NCBI RefSeq assembly: GCF_000834055.1
Contig: NZ_JXSQ01000003.1
Coordinates: 1 to 64,000, forward strand
Direction of reading: 5' to 3'
From: Leucobacter komagatae
Lineage (GTDB): Bacteria; Actinomycetota; Actinomycetes; Actinomycetales; Microbacteriaceae
DNA: 64,000 nucleotides
Below the pieces are notes generated by a model that ran no database searches, was not told where the DNA came from, and worked only from the letters and a program-made list of their open reading frames with translations. This document shows positions 50,786 to 59,124 of this stretch, piece by piece. Positions within the stretch are counted from its first letter, which is position 1, and the number at the start of each line of letters is the position of its first letter. The translations under genes and the position numbers were made by a program.

Positions 50786-51277
50786 ATGTCCGTCAAACTC
50801 TCCGGCCCGCTCGCCGACCGATCCTCCTGGAGTACGGAGGAATGCTCGGTCGGCAAAGCCATGGATGTCGTGGGATCGCGCACCGCCATGCTGTTGCTCC
50901 GTGAGGCGTTTTACGGCACGACCCGCTTCGACGACTTCGCCGCGCGAGTTGGCGTCACCGATGCGGTTGCAGCAGCGCGCCTGAAGAAGCTGGTCGCGCT
51001 CGGCATCTTTGAAAAGCAGCCGTATCGCGAGCCTGGCCAGCGCACCAGGTACGAGTACCAGCTCACCCAGATGGGGCGCGACCTCTTCCCTGCCGTGTTT
51101 GCGCTCATGCAGTGGGGCAACACCTACCTGCAGCACAGCGGCGGGCCACTCGCACTCGTCGAGCAGGGCACGGGAGCACCCGTCACCGTTGCGCCGCGCA
51201 CCCCAGAAGGGGAGCGCGTCGCCGTCGAAGATATCGCGGTGCGCGTGAACCTCGACTGGCTGCAGCCGCAGGGCTAA
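50786..51277 (+). CDS. HxlR-family transcriptional regulator
   Basis: This protein of about 163 residues starts at ATG 50786 (MSVKLSGPLADR). The winged-helix core (AMDVVGSRTAMLLLREAFYG, TRFDDFAARVGVTDAVAAAR, GIFEKQPYREPGQRTRYEYQ) is typical of HxlR/MarR-like regulators. The C-terminal about 50 residues are atypical and could bind a small ligand. It is divergent from the thioesterase/thiolase pair and probably controls them. The longer frame from 50753 is rejected because the -10 hexamer lies inside it. Confidence 0.88.
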   Translation: MSVKLSGPLADRSSWSTEECSVGKAMDVVGSRTAMLLLREAFYGTTRFDDFAARVGVTDAVAAARLKKLVALGIFEKQPYREPGQRTRYEYQLTQMGRDLFPAVFALMQWGNTYLQHSGGPLALVEQGTGAPVTVAPRTPEGERVAVEDIAVRVNLDWLQPQG

Positions 51278-51362
51278 AGATCCGCCGTCGCCGCTGCAAT
51301 CACAGGGCTTCTTCACCGTTGCGGTGCTACCGTAAATTCGAGTTCAAGGCGGTGGAGATTCG

Positions 51363-51779
51363 ATGCGTTCAGGGACGGTCGGCGTGAGGCCGGTGTCAGG
51401 CCGCGGCCTCGTGTTCCTCCTCGCATTCGTATCGTTTCTCGCACTCATCCTCATCGGGCCACACATTCACGGGCTCAACGCGGCGCCAACGCCCGTGGTG
51501 TCTTCTGCAGCGGCGGCCGCCGTGACGCCAGACGCTGCGCCCTCCGGAGCCGTCATTGGCGTGCAGGGGGAGCACGGGCAACCGGGCGATGATTCGCTCG
51601 GGGTCGCTGCCGCCTGCGTGCTCGTGCTGCTCCTCACTATCGGATTCTTCGCGGCACGCGCTGCGCCGCGGCTCGCGGTTGCTCGACCACGTCCAGCCGT
51701 GCGGCTCCGATCGGTGGCGCGGGCGCCGCGCGGGCTCCCGCTTCCGCTATTTCGGTTGCTCTCCATCAGCCGCACCTGA
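51363..51779 (+). CDS. Small hypothetical membrane protein, possibly DUF6153-like
   Basis: This 138-residue protein has two hydrophobic segments (about residues 16-35 and 77-100) around an extracytoplasmic loop containing GPHIHGLN (His-x-His) and GEHGQPG. The C-terminus is Arg/Pro-rich. GGAG lies five to six bases before the ATG. The architecture resembles small His-loop membrane proteins often found by copper or cytochrome genes (DUF6153-like), and a CtaG-type protein follows 153 nt downstream. The function is not known. Confidence 0.6.
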   Translation: MRSGTVGVRPVSGRGLVFLLAFVSFLALILIGPHIHGLNAAPTPVVSSAAAAAVTPDAAPSGAVIGVQGEHGQPGDDSLGVAAACVLVLLLTIGFFAARAAPRLAVARPRPAVRLRSVARAPRGLPLPLFRLLSISRT

Positions 51780-51932
51780 GCGGTCGACGCTCGACGGCGG
51801 GGAGGCGTGGCGCACGCGTACCCCGAGCCGAGCACCTCGGAGCCGCCGTTGGTGTGAGACCAGCCGCGGCCAGCGCGACACCACCGCAACGCCCGCGGCC
51901 AGCCGCACGTACCGAGAAAGGCGCAACGCCCT

Positions 51933-52892
51933 GTGAACCCCACGAGCCGCGCTGTCACCAGCACCCTTGAAATCGCTGACCTCGTCACCTTCAACGTCAC
52001 CAGTGTGCCGTTGCTTGGGTGGCTTGCCGTCGCATGCCTGATCGCCTACCTCGCGGGAGCGATCTCCCTGTGGGCGCGCGGCCGCCGCTGGACAGTGCCA
52101 GGCACGATCTCGTTCGTGCTCGGCTGTCTCGCCTGGTTCGCGGCGACCGGGCTCGGCGTGAACCAGTACGCCGATGACCTCGTGACGGCGCTCGTGTTCC
52201 AACAGATCACGCTCTTCGTCGCGGCGCCCCCGCTCTTGCTCATGGGTTCGCCGGGCAAGCTGCTGCTGCGCACGACCCCACACGTCGGGCCTGGCAAGTG
52301 GGTGGTGCGCGCGGCGATCGCAGCTCAGCGCTCGCGCGCGGCGTGGATCCTGCTGCACCCGATGGTCGCGATCATCATCGCCATCGCGGCCTTCCCCGGC
52401 CTGTACTTCACCGACGCGATCAGTTGGGTGATGGCCACCCCCGGCGGGCACCAGACGCTGCTCGCGCTCCTCCTGGTCCTCGGCATTATTGGCGGCGCAC
52501 CGCTGTGGGCGCTTGACCCGCTGCCGCGCTCGCCATCGTTTGGCATGCGCATGGTGAGTGCCTTCCTCGAGCTGCAGATTCACGCGCTGTTCGGGCTCGT
52601 GCTGATCAGGAGCGCGAGTGGCATGCTCAGCTGGTACTCGACCGAGCCCGAAGGGTGGGGCATCACGCGCGCCTTTGACCAGTCGTTGAGTGGCAGCCTG
52701 GTGTGGACATACGGGCAGCTCCCGCTGCTCATTGTGCTCATCTTCACGCTCTCGAAGTGGCGCAGCAGGGACCTGCGGGTCGCGCGGCACCGGGCGCCAG
52801 CGGAAGACGCTGCGCTCGACGAATACAACGCATACCTGGCGAAGTTTCACGAACACGAAGCCCGCGAGGACAACAGAAAGGGCTCGGCATGA
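51933..52892 (+). CDS. CtaG/caa3-type cytochrome c oxidase assembly protein
   Basis: This 319-residue protein starts at GTG 51933. It has seven to eight hydrophobic segments and matches the caa3_CtaG family used in copper delivery to cytochrome oxidase. Residues typical of the family include GLGVNQYADDLVTALVFQQI, LLLMGSPGKLLLRTTPH, and the HALFGLVLI segment. The C-terminus is hydrophilic. It overlaps the DsbA-like gene by 4 nt, so membrane copper handling and thiol chemistry may be linked. Confidence 0.82.
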   Translation: MNPTSRAVTSTLEIADLVTFNVTSVPLLGWLAVACLIAYLAGAISLWARGRRWTVPGTISFVLGCLAWFAATGLGVNQYADDLVTALVFQQITLFVAAPPLLLMGSPGKLLLRTTPHVGPGKWVVRAAIAAQRSRAAWILLHPMVAIIIAIAAFPGLYFTDAISWVMATPGGHQTLLALLLVLGIIGGAPLWALDPLPRSPSFGMRMVSAFLELQIHALFGLVLIRSASGMLSWYSTEPEGWGITRAFDQSLSGSLVWTYGQLPLLIVLIFTLSKWRSRDLRVARHRAPAEDAALDEYNAYLAKFHEHEAREDNRKGSA

Positions 52893-53653
52893 CCGGCACA
52901 GACTCTCAGACCCCCCGTACGCCGCATCCCGCCCAGCCGGGCGAACCACAGCAGCGAAAACGGTTGAGCACCTCGGCGAAGGTTGCGCTCATCACCATTC
53001 CGACCGTGTTCGCTGGCGCGCTCATTCTGTTCATTGTGCTTGCGCTCGGAAAGGCCGGCTCCTCGCCAGCCGGTGACGGATCCGACCCGGCTGGGGAACC
53101 GGGCGCCAAGCCGGCAGTCCCGCTGGTCACCGAGAACTCGCACCTGCTCGCGGACGCAGGCAAGGATGCGCCGGTGCTCGTCGAGTTCCTCGATTTCGAG
53201 TGCGAGGCGTGCCGGGAGATCTACCCCGTCATGGAGGATGTGCGGGAGGAGTATGCCGATCAGGTGAGTTTCGTGGTTCGATACTTCCCGATTCCCGCCC
53301 ACAAGAACTCGATGAACGCGGCGATTGCGGTCGAAGCCGCGGCGCAGCAGGGCAAGTTCGAGCAGATGTACCAGCGCATGTTTGAAACGCAGTTGGAGTG
53401 GGGTGAGCGGCAGGAGTCTGAGGCACCCCGCTTCCGGGGCTTCGCCGAAGCGCTTGGGCTCGACATGGGCGCATACGATGCCGCCGTGGCCGATCCCGCG
53501 ACGCAGGAGCGCGTCGAGTTCGATTTCGAGCAGGGGCAGCAGCTCGGCGTGCAGGGCACCCCAACGTTCTTCCTTGAGGGGAAGCTGTTCCAGCCGCAGT
53601 ACGTGAACGACATTACGGAGGCGCTCGACGCCGCGATCGCCGCGCGGAAGTAG
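52889..53653 (+). CDS. Membrane-anchored DsbA-like thioredoxin-fold protein
   Basis: This protein of about 254 residues starts at ATG 52889 (overlap with ctaG). It has an N-terminal membrane helix near residues 29-52 and a thioredoxin-like domain with the active-site CxxC as FECEACREIYPVM. A cis-Pro follows in GVQGTPTFFLEGK. It belongs to the DsbA-type proteins common in Actinobacteria, which oxidise or reduce extracytoplasmic thiols. Its coupling to the CtaG-like gene suggests a role in oxidase or copper-protein maturation. Confidence 0.9.
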   Translation: MTGTDSQTPRTPHPAQPGEPQQRKRLSTSAKVALITIPTVFAGALILFIVLALGKAGSSPAGDGSDPAGEPGAKPAVPLVTENSHLLADAGKDAPVLVEFLDFECEACREIYPVMEDVREEYADQVSFVVRYFPIPAHKNSMNAAIAVEAAAQQGKFEQMYQRMFETQLEWGERQESEAPRFRGFAEALGLDMGAYDAAVADPATQERVEFDFEQGQQLGVQGTPTFFLEGKLFQPQYVNDITEALDAAIAARK

Positions 53654-53752
53654 GGCGGACACGGTCGGATGGCCCGCGCGCAGACCCCGCGCAGACCCCG
53701 CGCGGGCGCCGCGGGAGGCAGATGGCTCGGGTGTTAGCCCGTCACGCGCCAA

Positions 53753-53804
53753 TCGAGACAGCGTGGCTTGAAATGATACGCTCTATCAAGACACTCTGTC
53801 TCGA
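53753..53804. repeat. Long imperfect palindrome upstream of ribB
   Basis: Arms 53753-53771 and 53786-53804 (outer TCGAGACAG/CTGTCTCGA, inner TTGA/TCAA) are complementary over 19 bp with two mismatches, around a 14-bp centre. It lies just upstream of the ribB-like start. It could be an operator or a hairpin in the ribB leader; nothing resembling an FMN riboswitch core was recognised. Confidence 0.5.
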
Positions 53805-53823
53805 AATGGATTTGGAGATCCCC

Positions 53824-54468
53824 GTGAACGAACTCGAACTGACCCCCATCCCCGAGGTGCTCGCGCGCCTGCGCCGAGGCGAGGTGGTGCTCGTTGCCGA
53901 CAGCGCCTCGCGCGAGAACGAGGTCGACGCGATCGTCTCCGCCGAGCTCGCGACGCCCGCGGCCATCGGCTGGATGGTGCGGCACACGTCGGGGCTGCTG
54001 TGTGCACCGCTCACCGCGGATCGGGCGGACGCGCTCGAGCTTCCGCCGCTCGTTGCTCGCAACGAGGATCCGCGCGGCACGGCCTATACGGTGACCGTGG
54101 ACGCGCGTGCGGTGCTGAGTACGGGGATATCCGCGACGGACCGCGCGCTCACGGTGAATGCGCTCGCCGACCACGCGACGCAGCCAGCCGACCTTATTCG
54201 GCCGGGCCACATCCTGCCGCTCCGGGCGCATCCGCTCGGCACCCTCGGCCGCGGCGGGCACACGGAGGCCACGGTGGATCTGCTGCGGCTCGCCGGAATG
54301 ACCCCCGTCGGGGTGCTCGCCGAGCTTGTGGATGACGCGGGGGAGATGCGCCGAGCGGGCGAGGTTGGCGCAACCGCGCTGTTTGCGGGTATGGCGTTTA
54401 CGACGGTTGCCGCGGTGGCCGCGGCTGTCGCCGAGGCCACTGCGGCCGGCCCCGACTACTCCCGGTAG
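53824..54468 (+). CDS. ribB: 3,4-dihydroxy-2-butanone-4-phosphate synthase (RibB-like)
   Basis: This protein of about 214 residues starts at GTG 53824 because GGAG is six bases upstream and homologs begin here; the ATG at 53722 would add 34 residues over the palindrome. It has the metal site RENEVD (usual RENEGD, with Gly changed to Val), MVRHTSGLLCAPL, RPGHILPLRA and RGGHTEATVDLLRLAG. It converts ribulose-5-phosphate to the four-carbon riboflavin precursor. It is free-standing, without a RibA domain or rib operon. The acidic DDED preceding RENE is replaced by DSAS, so activity may be altered. It converges with a flavin-dependent siderophore reductase. Confidence 0.85.
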   Translation: MNELELTPIPEVLARLRRGEVVLVADSASRENEVDAIVSAELATPAAIGWMVRHTSGLLCAPLTADRADALELPPLVARNEDPRGTAYTVTVDARAVLSTGISATDRALTVNALADHATQPADLIRPGHILPLRAHPLGTLGRGGHTEATVDLLRLAGMTPVGVLAELVDDAGEMRRAGEVGATALFAGMAFTTVAAVAAAVAEATAAGPDYSR

Positions 54469-55196
54469 TCGCCGACGCCGCTTCGCCAGTAGCCCTGGAC
54501 GTGCAGTTGTGCGATGTCCAGGGCCTGGAGGCGGTGCCGAAACCAGTGCGCTGATGCCGCCTCACCCGCAAACCACACGCCGGAGGTTCGGGGGAACGCC
54601 GCCTGCTCGGCGGCGGCGAGCAGCTGGGTGCCGGGGCGTTCGCCGTTGCCGCGGGTGAGCCAGGTGATCGCCGCGCCGCGCGGGAGCGCGATGTCTTGGC
54701 GGTCCCTGTCGTCGCCAAGCTCGATGGTGGCCGCGATGGTGCGGCCCGAGTGCTCGCGTTCGAGGATGGCGGCGATCGCCGGGAGCGCGGTCTCGTCGCC
54801 GAAGAGCGTCAGCGCGGTCGCCGCGCTCGTTGGGGCGCCGCTTGCTCGCGGGCCCCCGATTCGCGCGCGCGTGCCGATCCTGCTCTCGTGCGCCCAGCGC
54901 GCGACGGTGCCCGCGCCGTGCCGAAACACGTCGATGGTGATTTCGTCGCGCATCGGGTCGAAGCTGCGAACGGTGTACGCCCGACCGTGTTCGCCGAAGC
55001 CGTCTGGCTCGTCGATGAAGAGCTTGATCCAGGCGCCTGGGGTGTCGTGGACGGTGGCGACGAGGTCGTCACCGCCGAGGGTGAGTCTGAGCATGCGCGG
55101 GCTGAGCTGCTCGCGTGCGGTCACGACGATGTCGCGCGTGACGGTCGGTCGGCGGTCGCGGCGCGTGGCTGCGGTGGCGGATCTTGGGGTGGTCAT
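54456..55196 (-). CDS. Siderophore-interacting protein (FAD-dependent ferric reductase)
   Basis: This protein of about 246 residues starts at ATG 55196 (MTTPRSA), or at 55205. The FAD-binding domain has DTPGAWIKLFIDEPDGF and RAYTVRSFDP (the Arg-x-Tyr-Thr-x-Arg motif). The NAD(P)H domain has GDETALPAIAAILE and VWFAGEAASAHWFRH. SIP proteins release iron from ferric siderophores by reduction in the cytoplasm. It converges with ribB, overlapping by 13 nt. The TetR gene at 55288 is divergent and may regulate it. Confidence 0.9.
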   Translation of the reverse strand: MTTPRSATAATRRDRRPTVTRDIVVTAREQLSPRMLRLTLGGDDLVATVHDTPGAWIKLFIDEPDGFGEHGRAYTVRSFDPMRDEITIDVFRHGAGTVARWAHESRIGTRARIGGPRASGAPTSAATALTLFGDETALPAIAAILEREHSGRTIAATIELGDDRDRQDIALPRGAAITWLTRGNGERPGTQLLAAAEQAAFPRTSGVWFAGEAASAHWFRHRLQALDIAQLHVQGYWRSGVGDYRE

Positions 55197-55287
55197 CTGG
55201 TCCATCTCTTTTCGAGTCAAGCTGTATCGTAATGGTACCCACGTGAGTTTCGGATCAGCAAGTCTCGAAAGTGTTAGGGTGAACACC

Positions 55288-55908
55288 ATGGAGGAGCGCA
55301 CACGACCACTTGGCCGGCCGCGGAGCGAAGACGCCCGGCTCGCCGTGCTCAGGGCAGTCGACGACATGCTCGTCGAAGAGGGCTACGCGGCGATGACTAT
55401 GAAGGGCATTGCTGAGCGGGCGAAGGTGGGGCGGCAAACCGTCTACCGCTGGTGGTCTTCGAAGGCTGAGATTCTGCTCGAGGCGAGCGCGACAGACGCC
55501 GCGCGCGAGCTCACCGTTGAGCCTGGCGCGAGCGCTGCGGCGGACGTTGCCGCGTTTCTCACGGCCCTCTCGAAGTTTCTGACGTCCTCTGACGCCGGGC
55601 TTGCCTACCGGGCCCTGCTCGGTGAGGCGCAGCACGACCACAAAGTGGCCGAGCTGCTGCGCGGAACCGATGTGCTCGGCGACGCCGCGCGCGCCTTCAT
55701 TGCGGACCTGCGTGACAGGGGCGCGCTCGGTAGTCGCACTCCAGGCGTTGGGGTCGCGGCTCAAACCGGGGTCGGTGTGGGCGCGGGGTCTGATGCCGAG
55801 CTCGCGGCTGAACTTGTCGGGCCGACGCTGTTTCGCACACTCGTCGAGGGGTGGGCGGGGGAGCCCGCGGGAATTCGCGAAATGGCCACCCGCTTCCTCG
55901 CCCGCTAA
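55288..55908 (+). CDS. TetR-family transcriptional regulator
   Basis: This protein of about 206 residues has an N-terminal TetR helix-turn-helix (MKGIAERAKVGRQTVYRWWS). ATG 55288 has AGGGTGA upstream, and a GTGTT/AACAC dyad lies over the RBS. The C-terminal domain is of the TetR_C type with no ligand clue, plus a Gly/Val-rich loop near residue 155. It is divergent from the siderophore-interacting protein and next to an AraC regulator, which suggests control of iron or drug genes, but this is inferred from position only. Confidence 0.88.
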   Translation: MEERTRPLGRPRSEDARLAVLRAVDDMLVEEGYAAMTMKGIAERAKVGRQTVYRWWSSKAEILLEASATDAARELTVEPGASAAADVAAFLTALSKFLTSSDAGLAYRALLGEAQHDHKVAELLRGTDVLGDAARAFIADLRDRGALGSRTPGVGVAAQTGVGVGAGSDAELAAELVGPTLFRTLVEGWAGEPAGIREMATRFLAR

Positions 55909-55999
55909 CCGCGGGCCGCTCCGAGGGCGCTCGCCTGGCTTCCCGCACTCGGGGGCCGGCTCGCGCGACGGCGGAAACCCCTGCTACGCTAATCATCTG

Positions 56000-56842
56000 A
56001 TGAATTGGATGGGGCCTATTGATTGGGGAGCGAGCGAGCAGCACGCCTCCTCGATGAGTGCTCCCTTCCTCATGTCGACGGGTGTCATTACCGGTGAGGG
56101 TCGCGGCGAGCGCCCGGTCTCCCCGCCGCACACTCACCCGGAACCGATGCTCGCGTGGTGCTACCGCGGCACCCTGTGGGTGTATCTCGAGGACTCGATC
56201 TGGCGGCTTGCCCCCGGGCAGGGGATTTGGATCCCCGCGCACACGCCACATACCGCGCGCCACGAGCGCGACGCGGTCGGGTGCTACACCTACGTGCCAG
56301 ACTCGGCCCTCGACGCCCCGGTGGTGAGCGTCACGCGCGTGCACGTGCAGCGTGCTGTGCAGGAGATGATGCTCCACCTCGGAGGCAACGACATGGATCC
56401 CGACCTCCGGGTTCGTATCCAGGGGGTGCTCATTGACATGCTCCAGCTCCCGGCACCAGACCCGCTCGGCGACGCGGGTGAGATCCCCGTTCCGGGCGAC
56501 GAGCGGGTGCGGCCGCTCGTCGAGACGGTGCTCGCCTCGCCCGGCGACGCGCGCACCGCGCGCGAGCTGTTCGCGCAGCACGGCCTGCACGAGCGCACCG
56601 TGCTCAGGGTGTTCAGCAACGACATTGGGATGAGTTTCGGGCAGTGGCGCACTGGCGTGCGCATGACCGCTGCCGCGCGCCTCATTGTCGGCGGCACCCC
56701 CGTCGGCGCCGCGGGTAACAAGTGCGGCTACGACTCGACGAGCGCCTTCTCGGCTGCATTCAAGGGGCGCTTCGGGATGACCCCACGGCAGTACGCGGCG
56801 CGCGCCAAGGCCGACGACGCGCACCGCGCGTACTGGCGGTAA
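56000..56842 (+). CDS. AraC-family regulator of the siderophore region
   Basis: This protein of about 280 residues has an N-terminal cupin-like domain (PPHTHPEPMLAWCYRGTLWV, GQGIWIPAHTPHTARH). The C-terminal AraC domain has two helix-turn-helices (ERTVLRVFSNDIGMSFGQWR ... GYDSTSAFSAAFKGRFGMTP). ATG 56000 is nine bases after a possible -10 (TACGCT). The gene lies directly upstream of the iron-box-controlled ABC importer, in the same direction. AraC proteins often activate siderophore uptake in response to the siderophore. Confidence 0.88.
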   Translation: MNWMGPIDWGASEQHASSMSAPFLMSTGVITGEGRGERPVSPPHTHPEPMLAWCYRGTLWVYLEDSIWRLAPGQGIWIPAHTPHTARHERDAVGCYTYVPDSALDAPVVSVTRVHVQRAVQEMMLHLGGNDMDPDLRVRIQGVLIDMLQLPAPDPLGDAGEIPVPGDERVRPLVETVLASPGDARTARELFAQHGLHERTVLRVFSNDIGMSFGQWRTGVRMTAAARLIVGGTPVGAAGNKCGYDSTSAFSAAFKGRFGMTPRQYAARAKADDAHRAYWR

Positions 56843-56923
56843 ATCGGATGTTTGGCGGTTTTGCGGTAGAAGTCGTCCGCTCGGCAACACACGGGGGAGT
56901 CCTTCGCTCCTAACGTTGATGTG

Positions 56924-56942
56924 TTAGGTAAGGCTTGCCTAA
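56924..56942 (+). promoter_or_regulatory. DtxR/IdeR-type iron box upstream of siderophore importer
   Basis: TTAGGTAAGGCTTGCCTAA is a near-perfect 19-bp palindrome that matches the DtxR/IdeR consensus (TTAGGTTAGSCTAACCTAA) at 16 of 19 positions by eye. It lies 54 bp upstream of the binding-protein start. It should repress the importer when iron is plentiful. Confidence 0.85.
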
Positions 56943-56995
56943 CTTGCTGCCGCGGGTTCGCGGCCACGACCACCCCTCTTCCCGCAAGGAGAATC

Positions 56996-58054
56996 ATGTT
57001 GCACGCCTCTTCGCGTTCACACACCAGGCGCCTCTTGGGCGTAGCTGCGCTCGTCGCTGCCGCCGCGATCGCCCTCGCAGGCTGCTCTGCCCCGGCAGAC
57101 ACAGCCCAGGACACGGGCGCAGAAACCGGCGTCACGATCGAGCACGCGCACGGCTCAACGAACATCCCCGAAAAGCCGAAGCGGATCGTCGCCCTCGGCT
57201 GGATGACGCCAGACATTGTTGCCGCGCTCGGTGAGAACCCGGTCGGTATCGAAGAGGTGTGGGGAGCGGACGAGAGCGGCTACCAGCCCTGGTTCAAAGA
57301 CTTCGTCATGGAAAACTACGGCGAGACCCCCGAGATCATCCCCTACGCAAAGGAAGGCCCGAACTACGAGGGCATCAAGGAGCTCAAGCCCGACCTCATC
57401 CTCAGCCTGTACTCGGGAGTGACCGACGTTGAGTACGAGCGGTTGAGCGAGATCGCTCCGACCGTGCCCTACATCAAGGGCCCGTGGGATCCGAGCACCT
57501 GGGAAGACATGACGCGCACCGTCGGCAAGGCGATGTGGGAGGACGAAAAGGCGGAGGAGCTCGTCGCTGAGACCGACGAACTCGTCACCTCGCTCGCAGC
57601 AGAGCACCCGGAGTTCGAAGACAAGGTGTTTGTTTGGGGCCTCACCCTCAACGAGGGCGGAACTGATCTCGGCGTCTACCTCGAATACGATCCCCGCGTG
57701 CGCATCACCGAATCGCTCGGCTTCAAGTCGACGAGCGCGATGGACAGCTTCCTCGCGACCGCCGAGGGTGACAACTGGTACACGGGCGTGAGCCTCGAGA
57801 ACCTCTACGACGTCGAGGCTGACCTCTTCGCCGCGTGGGGCGGAAGCAAGGCCGAGGGCACCTACACGGTCGAGAACAAGATCGTCTCGCGCTGGAACCC
57901 CATCGCCAACAACGCCTACGTCATCTACAGCGACCAGGCGGAGGCCTCAGCGATCAGCGCACCCACGGTGCTCTCGCTGCAGTACATGCTGCCGAAGTAC
58001 GTCGACGACCTTGCCGCTGCGCTGCAGGGCAAGCCGACAATCAACGGCGAGTGA
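56996..58054 (+). CDS. Ferric-siderophore-binding lipoprotein
   Basis: This 352-residue protein starts at ATG 56996 with AAGGAG upstream. It has a lipobox (LAGC) near residue 25 and then the FecB/FepB-type family-8 binding fold (TNIPEKPKRIVALGWMTPDI, YEGIKELKPDLILSLYSG, VSLENLYDVEADLFAAWGG). It is the first gene after the iron box and presents ferric siderophore to the two permeases. The ligand class (catecholate or hydroxamate) is not clear from the sequence. Confidence 0.92.
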   Translation: MLHASSRSHTRRLLGVAALVAAAAIALAGCSAPADTAQDTGAETGVTIEHAHGSTNIPEKPKRIVALGWMTPDIVAALGENPVGIEEVWGADESGYQPWFKDFVMENYGETPEIIPYAKEGPNYEGIKELKPDLILSLYSGVTDVEYERLSEIAPTVPYIKGPWDPSTWEDMTRTVGKAMWEDEKAEELVAETDELVTSLAAEHPEFEDKVFVWGLTLNEGGTDLGVYLEYDPRVRITESLGFKSTSAMDSFLATAEGDNWYTGVSLENLYDVEADLFAAWGGSKAEGTYTVENKIVSRWNPIANNAYVIYSDQAEASAISAPTVLSLQYMLPKYVDDLAAALQGKPTINGE

Positions 58055-59124
58055 CACCCACTCTCTCGGAGCGGGGCCGCGTCGCGGCCCCGCTCCCGGC
58101 GGTTCGCCGCCCGATCGCCCGCCGCAGACACTGGGCCCTTGTGCTCGGTCTCGTGGTCTGCGTCGCCCTGCTTGCACTCACCGCGGTCGCCTCGCTCGCG
58201 GTTGGCAGCAAGTCCATCGACCCGGCGACGGTGCTCGCCGCCCTCACCTCGTATGACGACGAGAACGCGCTGCACCTCATGGTGCGGGAACTGCGTGTGC
58301 CGCGCACGGTGTACGCGATCCTCATTGGGGCGGCGCTCGCGGTCTGCGGCGCGCTCATTCAGGCATTTACCCGCAACCCGCTCGCGGATCCTGGCATCCT
58401 CGGCGTGAACGCTGGCGCATCGTTCGCCGTGACCTTTGCGGTTGGCGTGCTCGGCTTCAGCGAGCCAGGAGCATATGTGCCGTTCGCGCTCGCGGGCGCG
58501 TTCGTGCTCACCGTGCTCGTCTACGCCCTCGGCTCCTTCGGCCCGACGGGCGCGACCCCGATGAAGCTCACGCTCTCGGGCGTCGCCCTCGGCGCAGCCT
58601 TCACGGGCTTCACGACCGCGATCGTACTGCAGAACAACAGCACCCTCCAGATCATGCGGTTCTGGGGTGTCGGGTCCGTCGCCGGGCGCGAACTCGAGCA
58701 GCTCGCGTGGGCGGCCCCCCTCATCTTTGCCGGGCTCCTGCTTGGCCTGCTCAGTGCTCGCTCGCTCAACGCACTCGCCCTCGGCGACGACCTCGCCCAG
58801 GCGCTCGGCGCCAGGATCAGAGTCACACGCATCTGCGTCATCATCGCCGTCACGCTCCTCGCCGGGACCGCGGTCGCGGCCGTTGGGCCGATCGGGTTCG
58901 TTGGCATCATGATCCCGCACGCGGTGCGCTGGTTCACGGGCCCTGACCAGCGCTGGGTGATTGCGTACTCGCTCGTCGTCGGCGCGATCTTCCTGCTCCT
59001 CGCAGACATCCTTGGCCGCGTCGTGCTCCCGAACGGCGAGCTCCGCGTCGGCATCGTGACGGGGCTGCTCGGCGCTCCCGTGCTCATCGCGCTCGTGCGC
59101 CGCAGGCAGGTGAGTGGACTGTGA
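58051..59124 (+). CDS. Iron-siderophore ABC permease (FecCD family), first
   Basis: This protein of about 357 residues has eight to ten membrane segments. It starts at GTG 58051 (overlapping the previous stop as GTGA). RELRVPRTVYAILIGAALAV, QAFTRNPLADPGILGVNAGA and GPIGFVGIMIPHAVRWFTGP are family hallmarks. It forms a channel with the next permease; the two overlap by 4 nt. Confidence 0.92.
   Translation: MTPTLSERGRVAAPLPAVRRPIARRRHWALVLGLVVCVALLALTAVASLAVGSKSIDPATVLAALTSYDDENALHLMVRELRVPRTVYAILIGAALAVCGALIQAFTRNPLADPGILGVNAGASFAVTFAVGVLGFSEPGAYVPFALAGAFVLTVLVYALGSFGPTGATPMKLTLSGVALGAAFTGFTTAIVLQNNSTLQIMRFWGVGSVAGRELEQLAWAAPLIFAGLLLGLLSARSLNALALGDDLAQALGARIRVTRICVIIAVTLLAGTAVAAVGPIGFVGIMIPHAVRWFTGPDQRWVIAYSLVVGAIFLLLADILGRVVLPNGELRVGIVTGLLGAPVLIALVRRRQVSGL

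Noticed and set aside
53722-53823. 34-residue extension of RibB from ATG 53722
   Set aside because: It runs across the palindrome, has an SD only three bases away and does not match family N-termini; GTG 53824 has good spacing.
53654-53823. FMN riboswitch upstream of ribB
   Set aside because: The conserved six-stem core was not recognisable; only an isolated palindrome is present.
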